Origin: an uncultured Prevotellaceae bacterium
GTDB lineage: Bacteria > Bacteroidota > Bacteroidia > Bacteroidales > Bacteroidaceae
Direction of reading: 5' to 3'
Length of the DNA stretch: 35,301 bases
NCBI GenBank assembly: GCA_900320435.1
Contig: ONSH01000006.1
Location: forward strand, 1-35,301
The position numbers were made by a program, and so were the translations under genes. Positions 24,568 to 33,231 of the stretch are shown in pieces (positions within the stretch are counted from its first letter, which is position 1; every line of letters starts with the position of its first letter). The notes beneath the pieces are model-generated. The model did no database searches. It was not told the DNA's origin and worked only from the letters and a program-made list of their open reading frames with translations.

Positions 24568-25551
24568 ATGTTAACAACTAATGAAATACTAGATAAGGTG
24601 AACCAGGCTCTGGTTCACCTTTCTTTTGACCGGGAGCCTGCCGGTCTGTACGATCCGGTCCGCTACGTCCTGTCTTTGGGCGGCAAACGCATCAGGCCGG
24701 TCCTGATGCTGATGGCATACAGCCTTTATAAAAAGGATATAGACGCTTGTATGCCGGCGGCTTTGGGCTTGGAGATTTATCACAATTTCACCCTGCTCCA
24801 CGACGACCTGATGGACAAGGCCGACACGCGAAGAGGCAAGCCTTGCGTGCATAAGAAATGGGATGACAACACCGCCATCCTTTCGGGTGATTCCATGCTG
24901 GTGCTGGCCTTCCAGATGATGCAGGAGTGCCCTGCCGAAGTGCTTCCTCAGGTGATGTCGCTCTTCACGGAGACGGCCCTTGAGATAGACGAGGGGCAGC
25001 AGATGGATATGGACTTCGAGAAGCGCCTGGATGTCACGGAGGAGGAATACATCGAGATGATTCGTCTGAAGACCAGTGTTCTGTTGGCCTGTGCCATGGC
25101 GCTGGGAGCATTGCAGGCAGGAGCGAAGGACAAGGACGTGGAGATTTTGCATGCTTTCGGCGAGAAGCTTGGCTTGGCCTTCCAGCTGCAGGATGATTTG
25201 CTGGATGTTTACGGCGACTTCGCGACTTTCGGCAAGCGTATCGGCGGTGATATCCTGGAAAACAAGAAGACCTTCCTGCTCATCTCCGCGCTTCAGGCCG
25301 CCAGTCCGGAGCAAAGAGCCGAGTTGGAGCGTTGGATCAAGACGAACCCATCCAGCCAAAAGGAGCAGCAGGAGAAGATTGCTGCCGTGACGGCGCTCTA
25401 CGACGCTATCGGCGTGAAGGGGATGACGACCCACCGCATCAACGAGTTCTTCCATCAGGCCCGCATGCTCTTGGAGCATTTGAAGTTGCCTTTGGAGACG
25501 AAGCAGCCGCTATGGGAATTTGCCATGTCGCTCATGGAGCGTAAATCATGA
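24568..25551 (+). CDS. Polyprenyl diphosphate synthase (IspA-type)
   Basis: This 327-residue all-helical prenyltransferase adds isopentenyl units to allylic diphosphates. GGKRIRPVL binds IPP. The first Asp-rich motif is LLHDDLMDKADTRRGKP and the second is FQLQDDLLDVYGDFATFGK; GGDILENKKTFLL follows as usual. The residues before the first DDxxD, needed to set chain length, resemble farnesyl/geranylgeranyl synthases of the IspA/CrtE type (YHNFTLLHDD). The exact product length is uncertain. The start ATG is 7 nt after tonB. Codons 10-18 form a perfect inverted repeat (24595-24621). The stop overlaps tatD by 4 nt. Confidence 0.92.
   Translation: MLTTNEILDKVNQALVHLSFDREPAGLYDPVRYVLSLGGKRIRPVLMLMAYSLYKKDIDACMPAALGLEIYHNFTLLHDDLMDKADTRRGKPCVHKKWDDNTAILSGDSMLVLAFQMMQECPAEVLPQVMSLFTETALEIDEGQQMDMDFEKRLDVTEEEYIEMIRLKTSVLLACAMALGALQAGAKDKDVEILHAFGEKLGLAFQLQDDLLDVYGDFATFGKRIGGDILENKKTFLLISALQAASPEQRAELERWIKTNPSSQKEQQEKIAAVTALYDAIGVKGMTTHRINEFFHQARMLLEHLKLPLETKQPLWEFAMSLMERKS
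24595..24621 (+). repeat. Perfect inverted repeat inside the prenyl synthase start
   Basis: AAGGTGAACCA (24595-24605) and TGGTTCACCTT (24611-24621) pair over 11 bp around a 5-nt loop, and TTCTTTT follows from 24620. In shape this is an intrinsic terminator or attenuator for tonB, but it lies within codons 10-18 of the next gene. Confidence 0.8.
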
Positions 25552-26309
25552 TAGACACGCACGCTCATCTCTACGAGCCCGACTACGATGACGACCGCGA
25601 GGAGACCCTTCAGAGGGCACTCGGTGCGGGCGTCACTCGTTTTTATCTGCCCAATATCAACGAAGAGAGCATACCCCGCATGATGGCGCTTGCGGAGCGT
25701 CATCCCGAGAGCTGTTTCCCGATGATGGGGCTGCACCCCGAGGACGTCAAGTCGGATTGGGTACAGGTGCTCGACCGCATGGAGCCGCAACTTCGGGGCA
25801 AGGTGGCCGTCGGTGAGGTGGGGCTTGATTTCTATTGGGACGACACGTTCCGCAAAGAGCAAATCGAGGCTTTCCGCAGACAGACGGAATGGGCCTTCCG
25901 CCACGGTCTGCCTTTGGTCATACACCAGCGTAAGGCGGAGAATGAAGTGCATGAAGTGTTGCGCAGCTGTCACGGCACGGAGCTTCGCGGTGTGTTCCAT
26001 TGCTTCTCCGGCAGTGTGGAGTCGGCGCGTCGGGTGATGGCCTACGAGGGCTTCTTTGTTGGCATCGGCGGCATCGTTACGTTCAAGAATGCCAAGTTGG
26101 GCGAGGTCCTGCGTTCGGAGGTGCCCCTGGAGCGTGTGGTGCTGGAGACGGACTGCCCGTATCTGGCTCCCGTGCCGCATCGCGGAGAGCGCAACGAGAG
26201 CAGTTTTCTGACTTCCGTTTGTGGCAAATTGGCAGAGATATATAATCTGTCTCCGGGGGAGGTTGAAAAGGTGACGGATGACAACGCAAGACGCCTTTTT
26301 GGTGCATAA
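25548..26309 (+). CDS. TatD-family metal-dependent hydrolase
   Basis: This 253-residue TIM-barrel hydrolase is of the TatD/YcfH type. Metal sites in order: MIDTHAHL (His5, His7), VGEVGLDFYWD (Glu near 86), LPLVIHQRKA (His), GVFHCFSGS (His) and VVLETDCPYLAP (Asp). TatD proteins act as 3'-5' DNA exonucleases or D-aminoacyl-tRNA related hydrolases; the precise substrate varies. The length is normal. The ATG overlaps the prenyl synthase stop by 4 nt, so it is translationally coupled to it. No terminator is evident after it; an AT-rich stretch leads to the tRNA-Ser promoter. Confidence 0.93.
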   Translation: MIDTHAHLYEPDYDDDREETLQRALGAGVTRFYLPNINEESIPRMMALAERHPESCFPMMGLHPEDVKSDWVQVLDRMEPQLRGKVAVGEVGLDFYWDDTFRKEQIEAFRRQTEWAFRHGLPLVIHQRKAENEVHEVLRSCHGTELRGVFHCFSGSVESARRVMAYEGFFVGIGGIVTFKNAKLGEVLRSEVPLERVVLETDCPYLAPVPHRGERNESSFLTSVCGKLAEIYNLSPGEVEKVTDDNARRLFGA

Positions 26310-26399
26310 TACGTTCGGAATCGACCTGTAAAACGAAAAAAACGGCATTAGTTCTGTATTTTTTTAGAAAAAAGTTGATGTTGATTAAGAAAAAAAAGG

Positions 26400-26407
26400 T
26401 ATTTTTG
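26400..26407 (+). promoter_or_regulatory. -7 promoter element TATTTTTG for tRNA-Ser
   Basis: TATTTTTG stands 27 nt before the tRNA. TTG at 26375-26377, 22 nt upstream, is a possible -33 element in an A-rich stretch. Confidence 0.7.
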
Positions 26408-26434
26408 TAGTCGCAAATGTGTGCAGAGGCACAT

Positions 26435-26522
26435 GGAGAGATGCTCGAGTGGCTGAAGAGGCACGCCTGGAAAGCGTGTATACGTCAAAAGCGTATCGGG
26501 GGTTCGAATCCCCCTCTCTCCG
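26435..26522 (+). tRNA. tRNA-Ser(GGA)
   Basis: This 88-nt tRNA has a long variable arm (class II). Acceptor GGAGAGA pairs with TCTCTCC. The D arm holds GAGTGGCTGAAG, and the anticodon stem CACGC/GCGTG encloses loop CTGGAAA with anticodon GGA (26469-26471). The variable arm ATACGTCAAAAGCGTAT is followed by the T arm GGGGGTTCGAATCCCCC. CCA is not encoded. It reads UCC and UCU codons. Confidence 0.97.
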
Positions 26523-26605
26523 CAAAACATGGACGGTGACGTCCGAGAAGAGAACCGCGAAATACTAAGAAAAACCAAATAATTAACCTAAAAATTTTAC
26601 TAACA

Positions 26606-27451
26606 ATGAAAAAGTTATTCGCAATTGTTGCATTGGTTGCTGCGTGCTCTTTCGCAATGACCCAGAATGTGATGGCTCAGGAGGAGGAAGCTGCTGTAGA
26701 GGCAGTAGACAGCGCCGCTGTTGATTCCGCTGCTGTTGACACGGCTGCCGTAGAGGAGGCTGCTCCCCAAGAAGAGGCTCCCATCGTTGAGGAAGAGAGT
26801 GAGGGTATCCACAAGGCTCTGAAGACCAAGTTCATTGAGGGTGGTGCAGACTTTATGTCTCTCGTTGCCATCGCTCTGGTTCTGGGTCTGGCTTTCTGTA
26901 TCGAGCGTGTGATTTACCTCTCTCTGGCTCAGATCAATACTCGCAAGTTCACTGCTGACTTGGCCGATCTCGTTGCTGCCGGTAAGGTGCAGGAGGCAAT
27001 CAACCTCGCCGCCAACACCCGCGGTCCCGTGGCTCAGGTAAGCCGCAAGGCTCTGGAGTGCCTCAACTCTAAGGACCAGAACGACATCGCCACCATCGAG
27101 CGTACGATCAACATGGAGGCTGAGGTTCAGGGTTCTTACCTCGAGGAGAACTGCTCTTGGATCACCCTGTTCATCGCCATGGCTCCCTCTCTCGGATTCC
27201 TTGGCACTGTGATCGGTATGGTGATGGCCTTCGACCAGATTCAGAAGGCAGGTGATATCAGCCCGACCGTTGTTGCCGGCGGTATGAAGGTCGCCCTTAT
27301 CACCACCATCTTCGGTATTGTCGTAGCCCTGATTCTGCAGGTGTTCTACAACTTCATCCTGGCTCGTGTAGAGGCGCTTACCGGTAACATGGAAGAGGCT
27401 GCTCAGGAGCTGCTCGTGATGTGTGTTAAGAGCGACAAGTGCCAGAAGTAA
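26606..27451 (+). CDS. exbB: ExbB/TolQ-type proton channel subunit
   Basis: This 281-residue protein belongs to the MotA/TolQ/ExbB family, the pentameric channel that drives TonB. Unlike E. coli ExbB, it begins with what looks like a cleavable signal peptide (FAIVALVAACSFAMTQNVMA, cut before QEEE). A low-complexity Ala/Val/Asp/Glu segment with AAVDS-type repeats follows at about 25-65. Membrane helices lie at about 83-105, 178-200 and 218-243. SLGFLGTVIGMVMAFDQI and VAGGMKVALITTIFGIVVAL are the family core. It leads exbB-X-exbD-exbD. No TAnnTTTG element is seen between tRNA-Ser and this ATG, so transcription may come through the tRNA or from an atypical promoter. Confidence 0.9.
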   Translation: MKKLFAIVALVAACSFAMTQNVMAQEEEAAVEAVDSAAVDSAAVDTAAVEEAAPQEEAPIVEEESEGIHKALKTKFIEGGADFMSLVAIALVLGLAFCIERVIYLSLAQINTRKFTADLADLVAAGKVQEAINLAANTRGPVAQVSRKALECLNSKDQNDIATIERTINMEAEVQGSYLEENCSWITLFIAMAPSLGFLGTVIGMVMAFDQIQKAGDISPTVVAGGMKVALITTIFGIVVALILQVFYNFILARVEALTGNMEEAAQELLVMCVKSDKCQK

Positions 27452-27507
27452 GTTTGCTTCGGACTTGTTCTAAAAAAGGTTTAACCTTACAGAATAAGTA
27501 AAGAATC

Positions 27508-27999
27508 ATGAAAACTCAACAAATATCAAAATACGTGATGCTGGGCGTCATTGCCGTTAGCGCCATCGTATTCCTCCTGTTCTTCTTCGTGGGATGGGAC
27601 AATGAATATGTCGGCGACTTCGTGGCTCCCATGTTCACCAGCCTGTTGCTGTTCCTTATGTATGCTTGCGTGCTGCTGACAGCCGGCCTGACGGTTTGGT
27701 CTGTTGTAAAGAGCGCCCAGAGCAACAAGGGTGTGGACTCTGCCAGTTATACGGGTGTTCCCGGTGGCAAGATTATCATGTTCACCTGCGTGATTACGAT
27801 TATCAGCCTCGCCATTGGCGGTGTGCTCGGCATCGGTGAGGAGGACTTCCGCGCTGCCGACGGCACTGTGACCACTGGCGGTTGGGTGACCGTTGTGGAT
27901 ATGTTCATTTGGAGCATGTATATCCTCACGCTGGTAGCTATCGGCGCCATTTGCGTCACCATGAGTGGTTATCTGACCAAGTCTGCCACGAAGAAGTAA
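27508..27999 (+). CDS. Membrane protein of the exbB-exbD cluster, unknown function
   Basis: This 163-residue protein has about four hydrophobic segments: YVMLGVIAVSAIVFLLFFFVGW, FTSLLLFLMYACVLLTAGLTV, IIMFTCVITIISLAIGGVLGI and MFIWSMYILTLVAIGAICVT. A short glycine-rich loop lies between the last two. I recognise no named domain. Genes like it sit between exbB and exbD in Bacteroidales, so it may be an accessory subunit of the TonB motor. It starts 56 nt after exbB and is followed by exbD after 47 nt. Confidence 0.75.
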   Translation: MKTQQISKYVMLGVIAVSAIVFLLFFFVGWDNEYVGDFVAPMFTSLLLFLMYACVLLTAGLTVWSVVKSAQSNKGVDSASYTGVPGGKIIMFTCVITIISLAIGGVLGIGEEDFRAADGTVTTGGWVTVVDMFIWSMYILTLVAIGAICVTMSGYLTKSATKK

Positions 28000-28046
28000 G
28001 AGAGCGTTCACTAAACATCGTTTAAGTCAAAAACCAAAAGAAAGAC

Positions 28047-28646
28047 ATGGCAAAGAAGAAAAAGAAAATGCCGGGCCTGAACACCAGTTCAACAGCCGAC
28101 ATCTCCTTCATGCTGCTGATCTTCTTCCTGGTGACCACGAGTATGGACACCGACACGGGTTTGGCCCGTCGTCTGCCCCAGCCGCCCGACAAGGACCAGG
28201 AGGATGCACAAATCGATGTCAAGGAACGCAACGTGATGAATGTACGTATCAATGCTGCCGGTCAGCTCTGGTGCAAGGTGGGCAATATCAGCGAATACAT
28301 CGCTCTGGAGCAGCTCAAGCCTCTGGCCAAGGAGTTTATCGACAACCCCAACAACTCCAGCAAGCTGCCGGAGAAGTTCGGTAAGGAGATTGACCTCCTG
28401 GGCGCCAGTGCCGTTACCGAGAAGCATGTGATTTCCGTACAGACTGACCGTGGCACGCCATACGACGTCTATTTCCAGGTACAGAACGAATTGGTAGCCG
28501 CATACAACGAGTTGCGCGATGATTTGTCCAAGCGTAAGTTCGGACGTCTGTATGCCAACCTGACGGATGAGCAGCAGGTTGCCGTTCGTACCTACTATCC
28601 CCAGAAGATATCTGAGGCTGAACCTAAAAACTATGGAGGAAACTGA
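28047..28646 (+). CDS. exbD: ExbD biopolymer transport protein (first copy)
   Basis: This 199-residue protein has a basic N-terminus (MAKKKKKMPG), then one membrane helix carrying the proton-carrying Asp (NTSSTADISFMLLIFFLVTT). A periplasmic domain follows with the ExbD fold (VMNVRINAAGQLWCKVG, HVISVQTDRGTPYDVYFQVQ). It is longer than E. coli ExbD (141 residues), with extra C-terminal sequence (NLTDEQQVAVRTYYPQKISE). It forms the ExbB-ExbD channel that energises TonB. The next exbD copy starts 2 nt after its stop. Confidence 0.92.
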   Translation: MAKKKKKMPGLNTSSTADISFMLLIFFLVTTSMDTDTGLARRLPQPPDKDQEDAQIDVKERNVMNVRINAAGQLWCKVGNISEYIALEQLKPLAKEFIDNPNNSSKLPEKFGKEIDLLGASAVTEKHVISVQTDRGTPYDVYFQVQNELVAAYNELRDDLSKRKFGRLYANLTDEQQVAVRTYYPQKISEAEPKNYGGN

Positions 28647-28648
28647 TT

Positions 28649-29104
28649 ATGGGATTCAAGAAAAAAGCAAGCCGCGAAATGCCGGAGATGAACACCTCGT
28701 CTCTGCCTGACTTGATCTTCACCATTCTGTTCTTCTTCATGATTGTGACCACCATGCGTGAGGTCACGCTTAAGGTGAAGTTCACCACGCCTCAGGGTAC
28801 GGAGCTGGAGAAGCTCGGTAAGAAGAGCACAGTATCGTTCATCTACATCGGCCCCCCAACCGACGCTCTGCGCGCTCAGATGGGTTCCGGCACGCGTATT
28901 CAGCTGAACGACCGTTATGCGGAAGCCCGCGAGGTGATGGACTTTGTCGCTCAGGAGCGTCAGGGCATGACCAACCAGGCTGAGCAGACGATCTCCATCA
29001 AGGCTGACGTGCGTACGCAGATGGGCTACATCACCGACGTGAAGGAAGTGCTCCGTAAGTCGTGGGCACTGCGCATCAACTATTCCGCCACGCACCGCAA
29101 TTAA
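28649..29104 (+). CDS. exbD: ExbD biopolymer transport protein (second copy)
   Basis: This 151-residue ExbD paralogue has MGFKKKASREMPEMNTSSLPD followed by a single helix with the essential Asp (PDLIFTILFFFMIVTTM). The periplasmic domain keeps STVSFIYIG and QTISIKADVRTQMGYITDVK. Two different ExbD chains in one operon are usual in Bacteroidetes and may form a mixed dimer inside the ExbB ring, or serve different partners. It lies 2 nt after the first copy and is followed by a strong terminator. Confidence 0.92.
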   Translation: MGFKKKASREMPEMNTSSLPDLIFTILFFFMIVTTMREVTLKVKFTTPQGTELEKLGKKSTVSFIYIGPPTDALRAQMGSGTRIQLNDRYAEAREVMDFVAQERQGMTNQAEQTISIKADVRTQMGYITDVKEVLRKSWALRINYSATHRN

Positions 29105-29124
29105 GCGGGGTGGGGTAGCATAGA

Positions 29125-29164
29125 AAAAGAATAAGCCGTGGCAGTCGCCACGGCTTATTCTTTT
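29125..29164. terminator. Bidirectional rho-independent terminator
   Basis: GAATAAGCCGTGGC (29129-29142) pairs with GCCACGGCTTATTC (29147-29160) around loop AGTC. Four further A-T pairs extend the stem, giving A-tract and T-tract flanks. It can end the exbD transcript on the plus strand and readthrough from the tRNA-Lys side on the minus strand. Confidence 0.92.
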
Positions 29165-29165
29165 C

Positions 29166-29190
29166 TTTCTTTTGGTAACCCGCTCGGGGT
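29166..29190 (-). repeat. Direct repeat: copy of the tRNA-Lys 3' end
   Basis: These 25 bases are identical to 29281-29305, which hold the 3' part of tRNA-Lys (T-stem strand, acceptor strand, CCA) and 7 bases beyond it. The copy lies 115 nt further along and is not followed by a complete tRNA. It may be a tRNA gene remnant or an attachment-site scar. Confidence 0.85.
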
Positions 29191-29230
29191 GCTTGCGAAC
29201 CCCGGCGCCCTTCCACGGGAAGTGCGTAAA

Positions 29231-29277
29231 ACAAAAATCCCCCGGCGCTCTGGAAGTAAACTTCCGACTGCCGAGGG
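29231..29277 (-). terminator. Terminator of the tRNA-Lys transcript
   Basis: On the minus strand CCCTCGGC pairs with GCCGGGGG (one G-T wobble), with an inner GGAAG/CTTCC helix, then ATTTTTGT. On the plus strand the wobble would be an A-C mismatch, so the minus strand is the likely direction. It follows 10 nt after the tRNA-Lys CCA end. Confidence 0.8.
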
Positions 29278-29287
29278 CTTTTTCTTT

Positions 29288-29363
29288 TGGTAACCCGCTC
29301 GGGGTTCGAACCCGAGACCCCATCATTAAAAGTGATGTGCTCTACCAACTGAGCTAGCGAGTC
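29288..29363 (-). tRNA. tRNA-Lys(TTT)
   Basis: This 76-nt tRNA includes an encoded CCA. Acceptor GACTCGC pairs with GCGGGTT through two G-T wobbles. The D arm GCTCAGTTGGTAGAGC is followed by anticodon stem CATCA/TGATG with loop CTTTTAA (anticodon TTT) and T arm TCGGGTTCGAACCCCGA. Its 3' end is duplicated at 29166-29190. Confidence 0.96.
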
Positions 29364-29399
29364 AACCTCAAAATGCTAATCTTTTTTCATTAGCGGGTG

Positions 29400-29407
29400 C
29401 AAAGGTA
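29400..29407 (-). promoter_or_regulatory. -7 promoter element TACCTTTG for tRNA-Lys
   Basis: The minus strand reads TACCTTTG, 36 nt before the tRNA 5' end. The A/T-rich heptad repeats at 29417-29444 lie directly upstream, where a -33 element and UP-like sequence would be. Confidence 0.72.
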
Positions 29408-29416
29408 CGAAAAAAA

Positions 29417-29444
29417 GTTTAAAGTTTAGAGTTTAACGTTTAAA
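29417..29444. repeat. Heptanucleotide tandem repeat GTTTAAA x4
   Basis: Four 7-bp units run in tandem: GTTTAAA, GTTTAGA, GTTTAAC, GTTTAAA, followed by a partial GTTTTT. It lies between the fumarase stop (29478) and the tRNA-Lys promoter. Confidence 0.85.
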
Positions 29445-29477
29445 GTTTTTCGCTTAAAAGAGCTTTTTGCCGCTTTT

Positions 29478-31127
<1,650 letters not shown>

Positions 31128-31146
31128 AGTTTATAGTGTTAAAAAA

Positions 31147-31187
31147 TCAATTATCAATTATCAATTGTCAATTATCAATTATCAATA
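31147..31187. repeat. Heptanucleotide tandem repeat TCAATTA x5
   Basis: Five 7-bp units (TCAATTA, one variant TCAATTG) and a partial sixth fill most of the gap between hflX and fumarase. The stop codon of hflX (31182-31184) lies inside the array. Confidence 0.88.
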
Positions 31188-32450
31188 CAGAAAGTCGTTG
31201 TAGGGATACTTCTGCACGTGGAGCTGGCGCACCTTGTTGTAGAGCACCTGCTTGAGTGTGTCGAAGTTTTGTCTCTCCTTGGCAGAGATGAAAAGGCAGT
31301 CGCCGTAGGTGCGTGCCATCCAGGTGTGGATGAGTCGTGAGAGGGGTATGTTCTCACGGGTCTCCGGCGTGAGGTCGTTCTCGTCTTTCTCCACCCATCG
31401 GTAGGCGTCGGTCTTGTTGAAGATGATCATGGAGGGCTTGTCGGCGCAGCCCAGGTCGGCCAGTGTCTTCTCCACCACTTCAATCTGACTCTCGAAGTCG
31501 GGATGCGAGATGTCCACGACGTGCAGCAATAGGTCGGCTTCGCGCACCTCGTCCAGCGTCGATTTGAACGATTCCACCAGGTCGTGGGGCAGCTTGCGTA
31601 TGAAGCCCACGGTGTCGGAGAGCAGGAAGGGCAGGTTGTCGATGATCACCTTGCGCACGGTGGTGTCGAGGGTGGCGAAGAGTTTGTTCTCGGCGAACAC
31701 CTCGCTCTTGGCCAGCAGGTTCATCAGCGTGGATTTGCCCACGTTGGTGTAACCCACGAGGGCTACGCGTATCATGCGGCCGCGTCCCTGCCGCTGGGTG
31801 GTCTTCTGGCGGTCGATGTCGGCCAGACGCTGCTTAAGCAGAGCCATGCGGTTGAGGATGATGCGGCGGTCCATTTCGAGCTGCGTCTCGCCCGGTCCGC
31901 GCAGGCCCACGCTGCCGCCCCGCTGGCGCTCCAGATGGGTCCACAGGCGCTGCAGTCGGGGCAGCATGTAGCGGTATTGCGCCAGCTCCACCTGCGTCTT
32001 GGCGTGGGCCGTCTGGGCCCTCATGGCGAAGATGTCGAGGATGAGGTTGGTGCGGTCGAGGATTTTCACCTTGAGCTCCTGCTCGATGTTGCGCAGCTGC
32101 TTGGCCGAGAGCTCGTCGTCGAAGATGACCATGTCCACGCTCCTCTCGGCTTCTTCCTCCTCTTCGATGTAGCGGCGTATTTCCTGCAGTTTGCCGATGC
32201 CCAGATAGGTCACCGACGAGGGGCCGTTCAGACGCTGCGTGAAGCGCTTGGCGGTGACGGCGCCGGCCGTCTCGGCCAGAAAGGCCAGCTCGTCCAGATA
32301 TTCGTTGGTGTGGCGCTCGTCCTGCTGCGGGGTGATGATGCCCACCAGCACGGCGCGCTCCACGCCCGCTTCGGTAGCCTCGCGGGAGACCACCTGGCTC
32401 ATGCCGTCTTCAAAAGGTAAAGCGCTTCGGCTGGAGTTGTATCGTCGCAT
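31182..32450 (-). CDS. hflX: GTPase HflX
   Basis: This 422-residue ribosome-associated GTPase splits stalled or heat-damaged ribosomes. The N-terminal HflX domain (LVGIITPQQ, YLDELAFLAETAGA, ELSAKQLRNIEQEL, LDRTNLILDIFAMRAQTAHAK) and the linker (LRGPGETQLEMDRR) precede the G domain. The G domain has G1 GYTNVGKSTLMN, G3 SDTVGFIRKLPHDLVESFKS and G4 IIFNKTDAY. The frame opens at a TTG (32471), but that codon lies inside the promoter element, so ATG 32450 (MRRYNSSR) is chosen. It is divergent from rsmI. Its last codons run into the heptad repeat array. Confidence 0.94.
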   Translation of the reverse strand: MRRYNSSRSALPFEDGMSQVVSREATEAGVERAVLVGIITPQQDERHTNEYLDELAFLAETAGAVTAKRFTQRLNGPSSVTYLGIGKLQEIRRYIEEEEEAERSVDMVIFDDELSAKQLRNIEQELKVKILDRTNLILDIFAMRAQTAHAKTQVELAQYRYMLPRLQRLWTHLERQRGGSVGLRGPGETQLEMDRRIILNRMALLKQRLADIDRQKTTQRQGRGRMIRVALVGYTNVGKSTLMNLLAKSEVFAENKLFATLDTTVRKVIIDNLPFLLSDTVGFIRKLPHDLVESFKSTLDEVREADLLLHVVDISHPDFESQIEVVEKTLADLGCADKPSMIIFNKTDAYRWVEKDENDLTPETRENIPLSRLIHTWMARTYGDCLFISAKERQNFDTLKQVLYNKVRQLHVQKYPYNDFLY

Positions 32451-32468
32451 ATCGTGTGATTTCTTGTG

Positions 32469-32476
32469 CAAAAATA
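32469..32476 (-). promoter_or_regulatory. -7 promoter element TATTTTTG for hflX
   Basis: The minus strand reads TATTTTTG, 18 nt before ATG 32450, leaving a leader of only about 10-12 nt. It decides against the TTG start at 32471. Confidence 0.7.
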
Positions 32477-32551
32477 GTGAAAAACTTCAAAAATTTCAAG
32501 TGTTCTGCGAAAAAAGTTGTCGTTATCCTCGTTCTTATCGCTAAAATGTCG

Positions 32552-32559
32552 TACTTTTG
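32552..32559 (+). promoter_or_regulatory. -7 promoter element TACTTTTG for rsmI
   Basis: TACTTTTG ends 9 nt before ATG 32569. Transcription would begin a few bases before or at the start codon, so the message is nearly leaderless. Confidence 0.68.
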
Positions 32560-32568
32560 CGTTTGTAA

Positions 32569-33231
32569 ATGTTGTACCTGGTACCTACTCCCGTCGGAAA
32601 CATGGAGGATATCACCATGAGAGCCCTCCGCGTTTTGAAAGAGGCAGACCTCATCCTGGCGGAGGACACCCGAACGAGCGGTAACCTGCTGCGTCACTTC
32701 GACATCCGTCGGCCGATGCTCTCTTACCACAAGTTCAATGAGCATCACACGGTGGCCTCTGTCGTCGAGCGGCTCAAGGCGGGCGAGACCATAGCGGTGG
32801 TCTCGGATGCAGGCACTCCCGGAATCTCCGACCCCGGTTTTTTGGTCACCCGCGAAGCCGTCAGGGCGGGCATCGAGGTGCAGACGCTGCCAGGAGCGAC
32901 AGCCTTTGTTCCCGCACTGGTTTCCAGCGGTTTGCCCTGCGACCGCTTCTGCTTCGAGGGCTTCCTGCCCCAGAAGAAGGGGCGCCAGACCCGACTCAAT
33001 GCGCTGCGCGATGAGACGCGCACCATGATTTTCTACGAGAGTCCGCATCGTGTGGTCAAGGCGTTGGAGCAGTTTCAGGAGGTTTTTGGCCCGGAGCGTC
33101 AGTGCTCTGTGTGCCGCGAGATTTCCAAGGTGCATGAAGAGAGTGTAAGGGGCACCCTCGCTGAGGTGCTGAATCATTTTAAGGAGAACGAACCTAAGGG
33201 CGAGTTCGTAATAGTAGTAGAAGGATTATGA
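32569..33231 (+). CDS. rsmI: 16S rRNA (cytidine-1402-2'-O)-methyltransferase
   Basis: This 220-residue SAM-dependent methyltransferase of the tetrapyrrole-methylase fold modifies C1402 in the ribosomal decoding centre. YLVPTPVGNMEDITMRALRV, ILAEDTRTSGNLL, VVSDAGTPGISDPG, LPGATAFVPALVSSGLP and FYESPHRV are its successive signature blocks. It ends at GEFVIVVEG, lacking the C-terminal extension of the 286-residue E. coli enzyme. The short form covers the whole catalytic domain. The start ATG lies 9 nt after the promoter element. Its stop overlaps the next gene's start by 4 nt (ATGA). Confidence 0.94.
   Translation: MLYLVPTPVGNMEDITMRALRVLKEADLILAEDTRTSGNLLRHFDIRRPMLSYHKFNEHHTVASVVERLKAGETIAVVSDAGTPGISDPGFLVTREAVRAGIEVQTLPGATAFVPALVSSGLPCDRFCFEGFLPQKKGRQTRLNALRDETRTMIFYESPHRVVKALEQFQEVFGPERQCSVCREISKVHEESVRGTLAEVLNHFKENEPKGEFVIVVEGL

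Noticed and set aside
26348..26578. Minus-strand open frame across tRNA-Ser
   Set aside because: It is a translated tRNA complement with no other support.
27476..27488. AAGGTT/AACCTT inverted repeat before the extra membrane protein gene
   Set aside because: Only six pairs with a one-base centre and no T-run; too short to call a terminator or operator.
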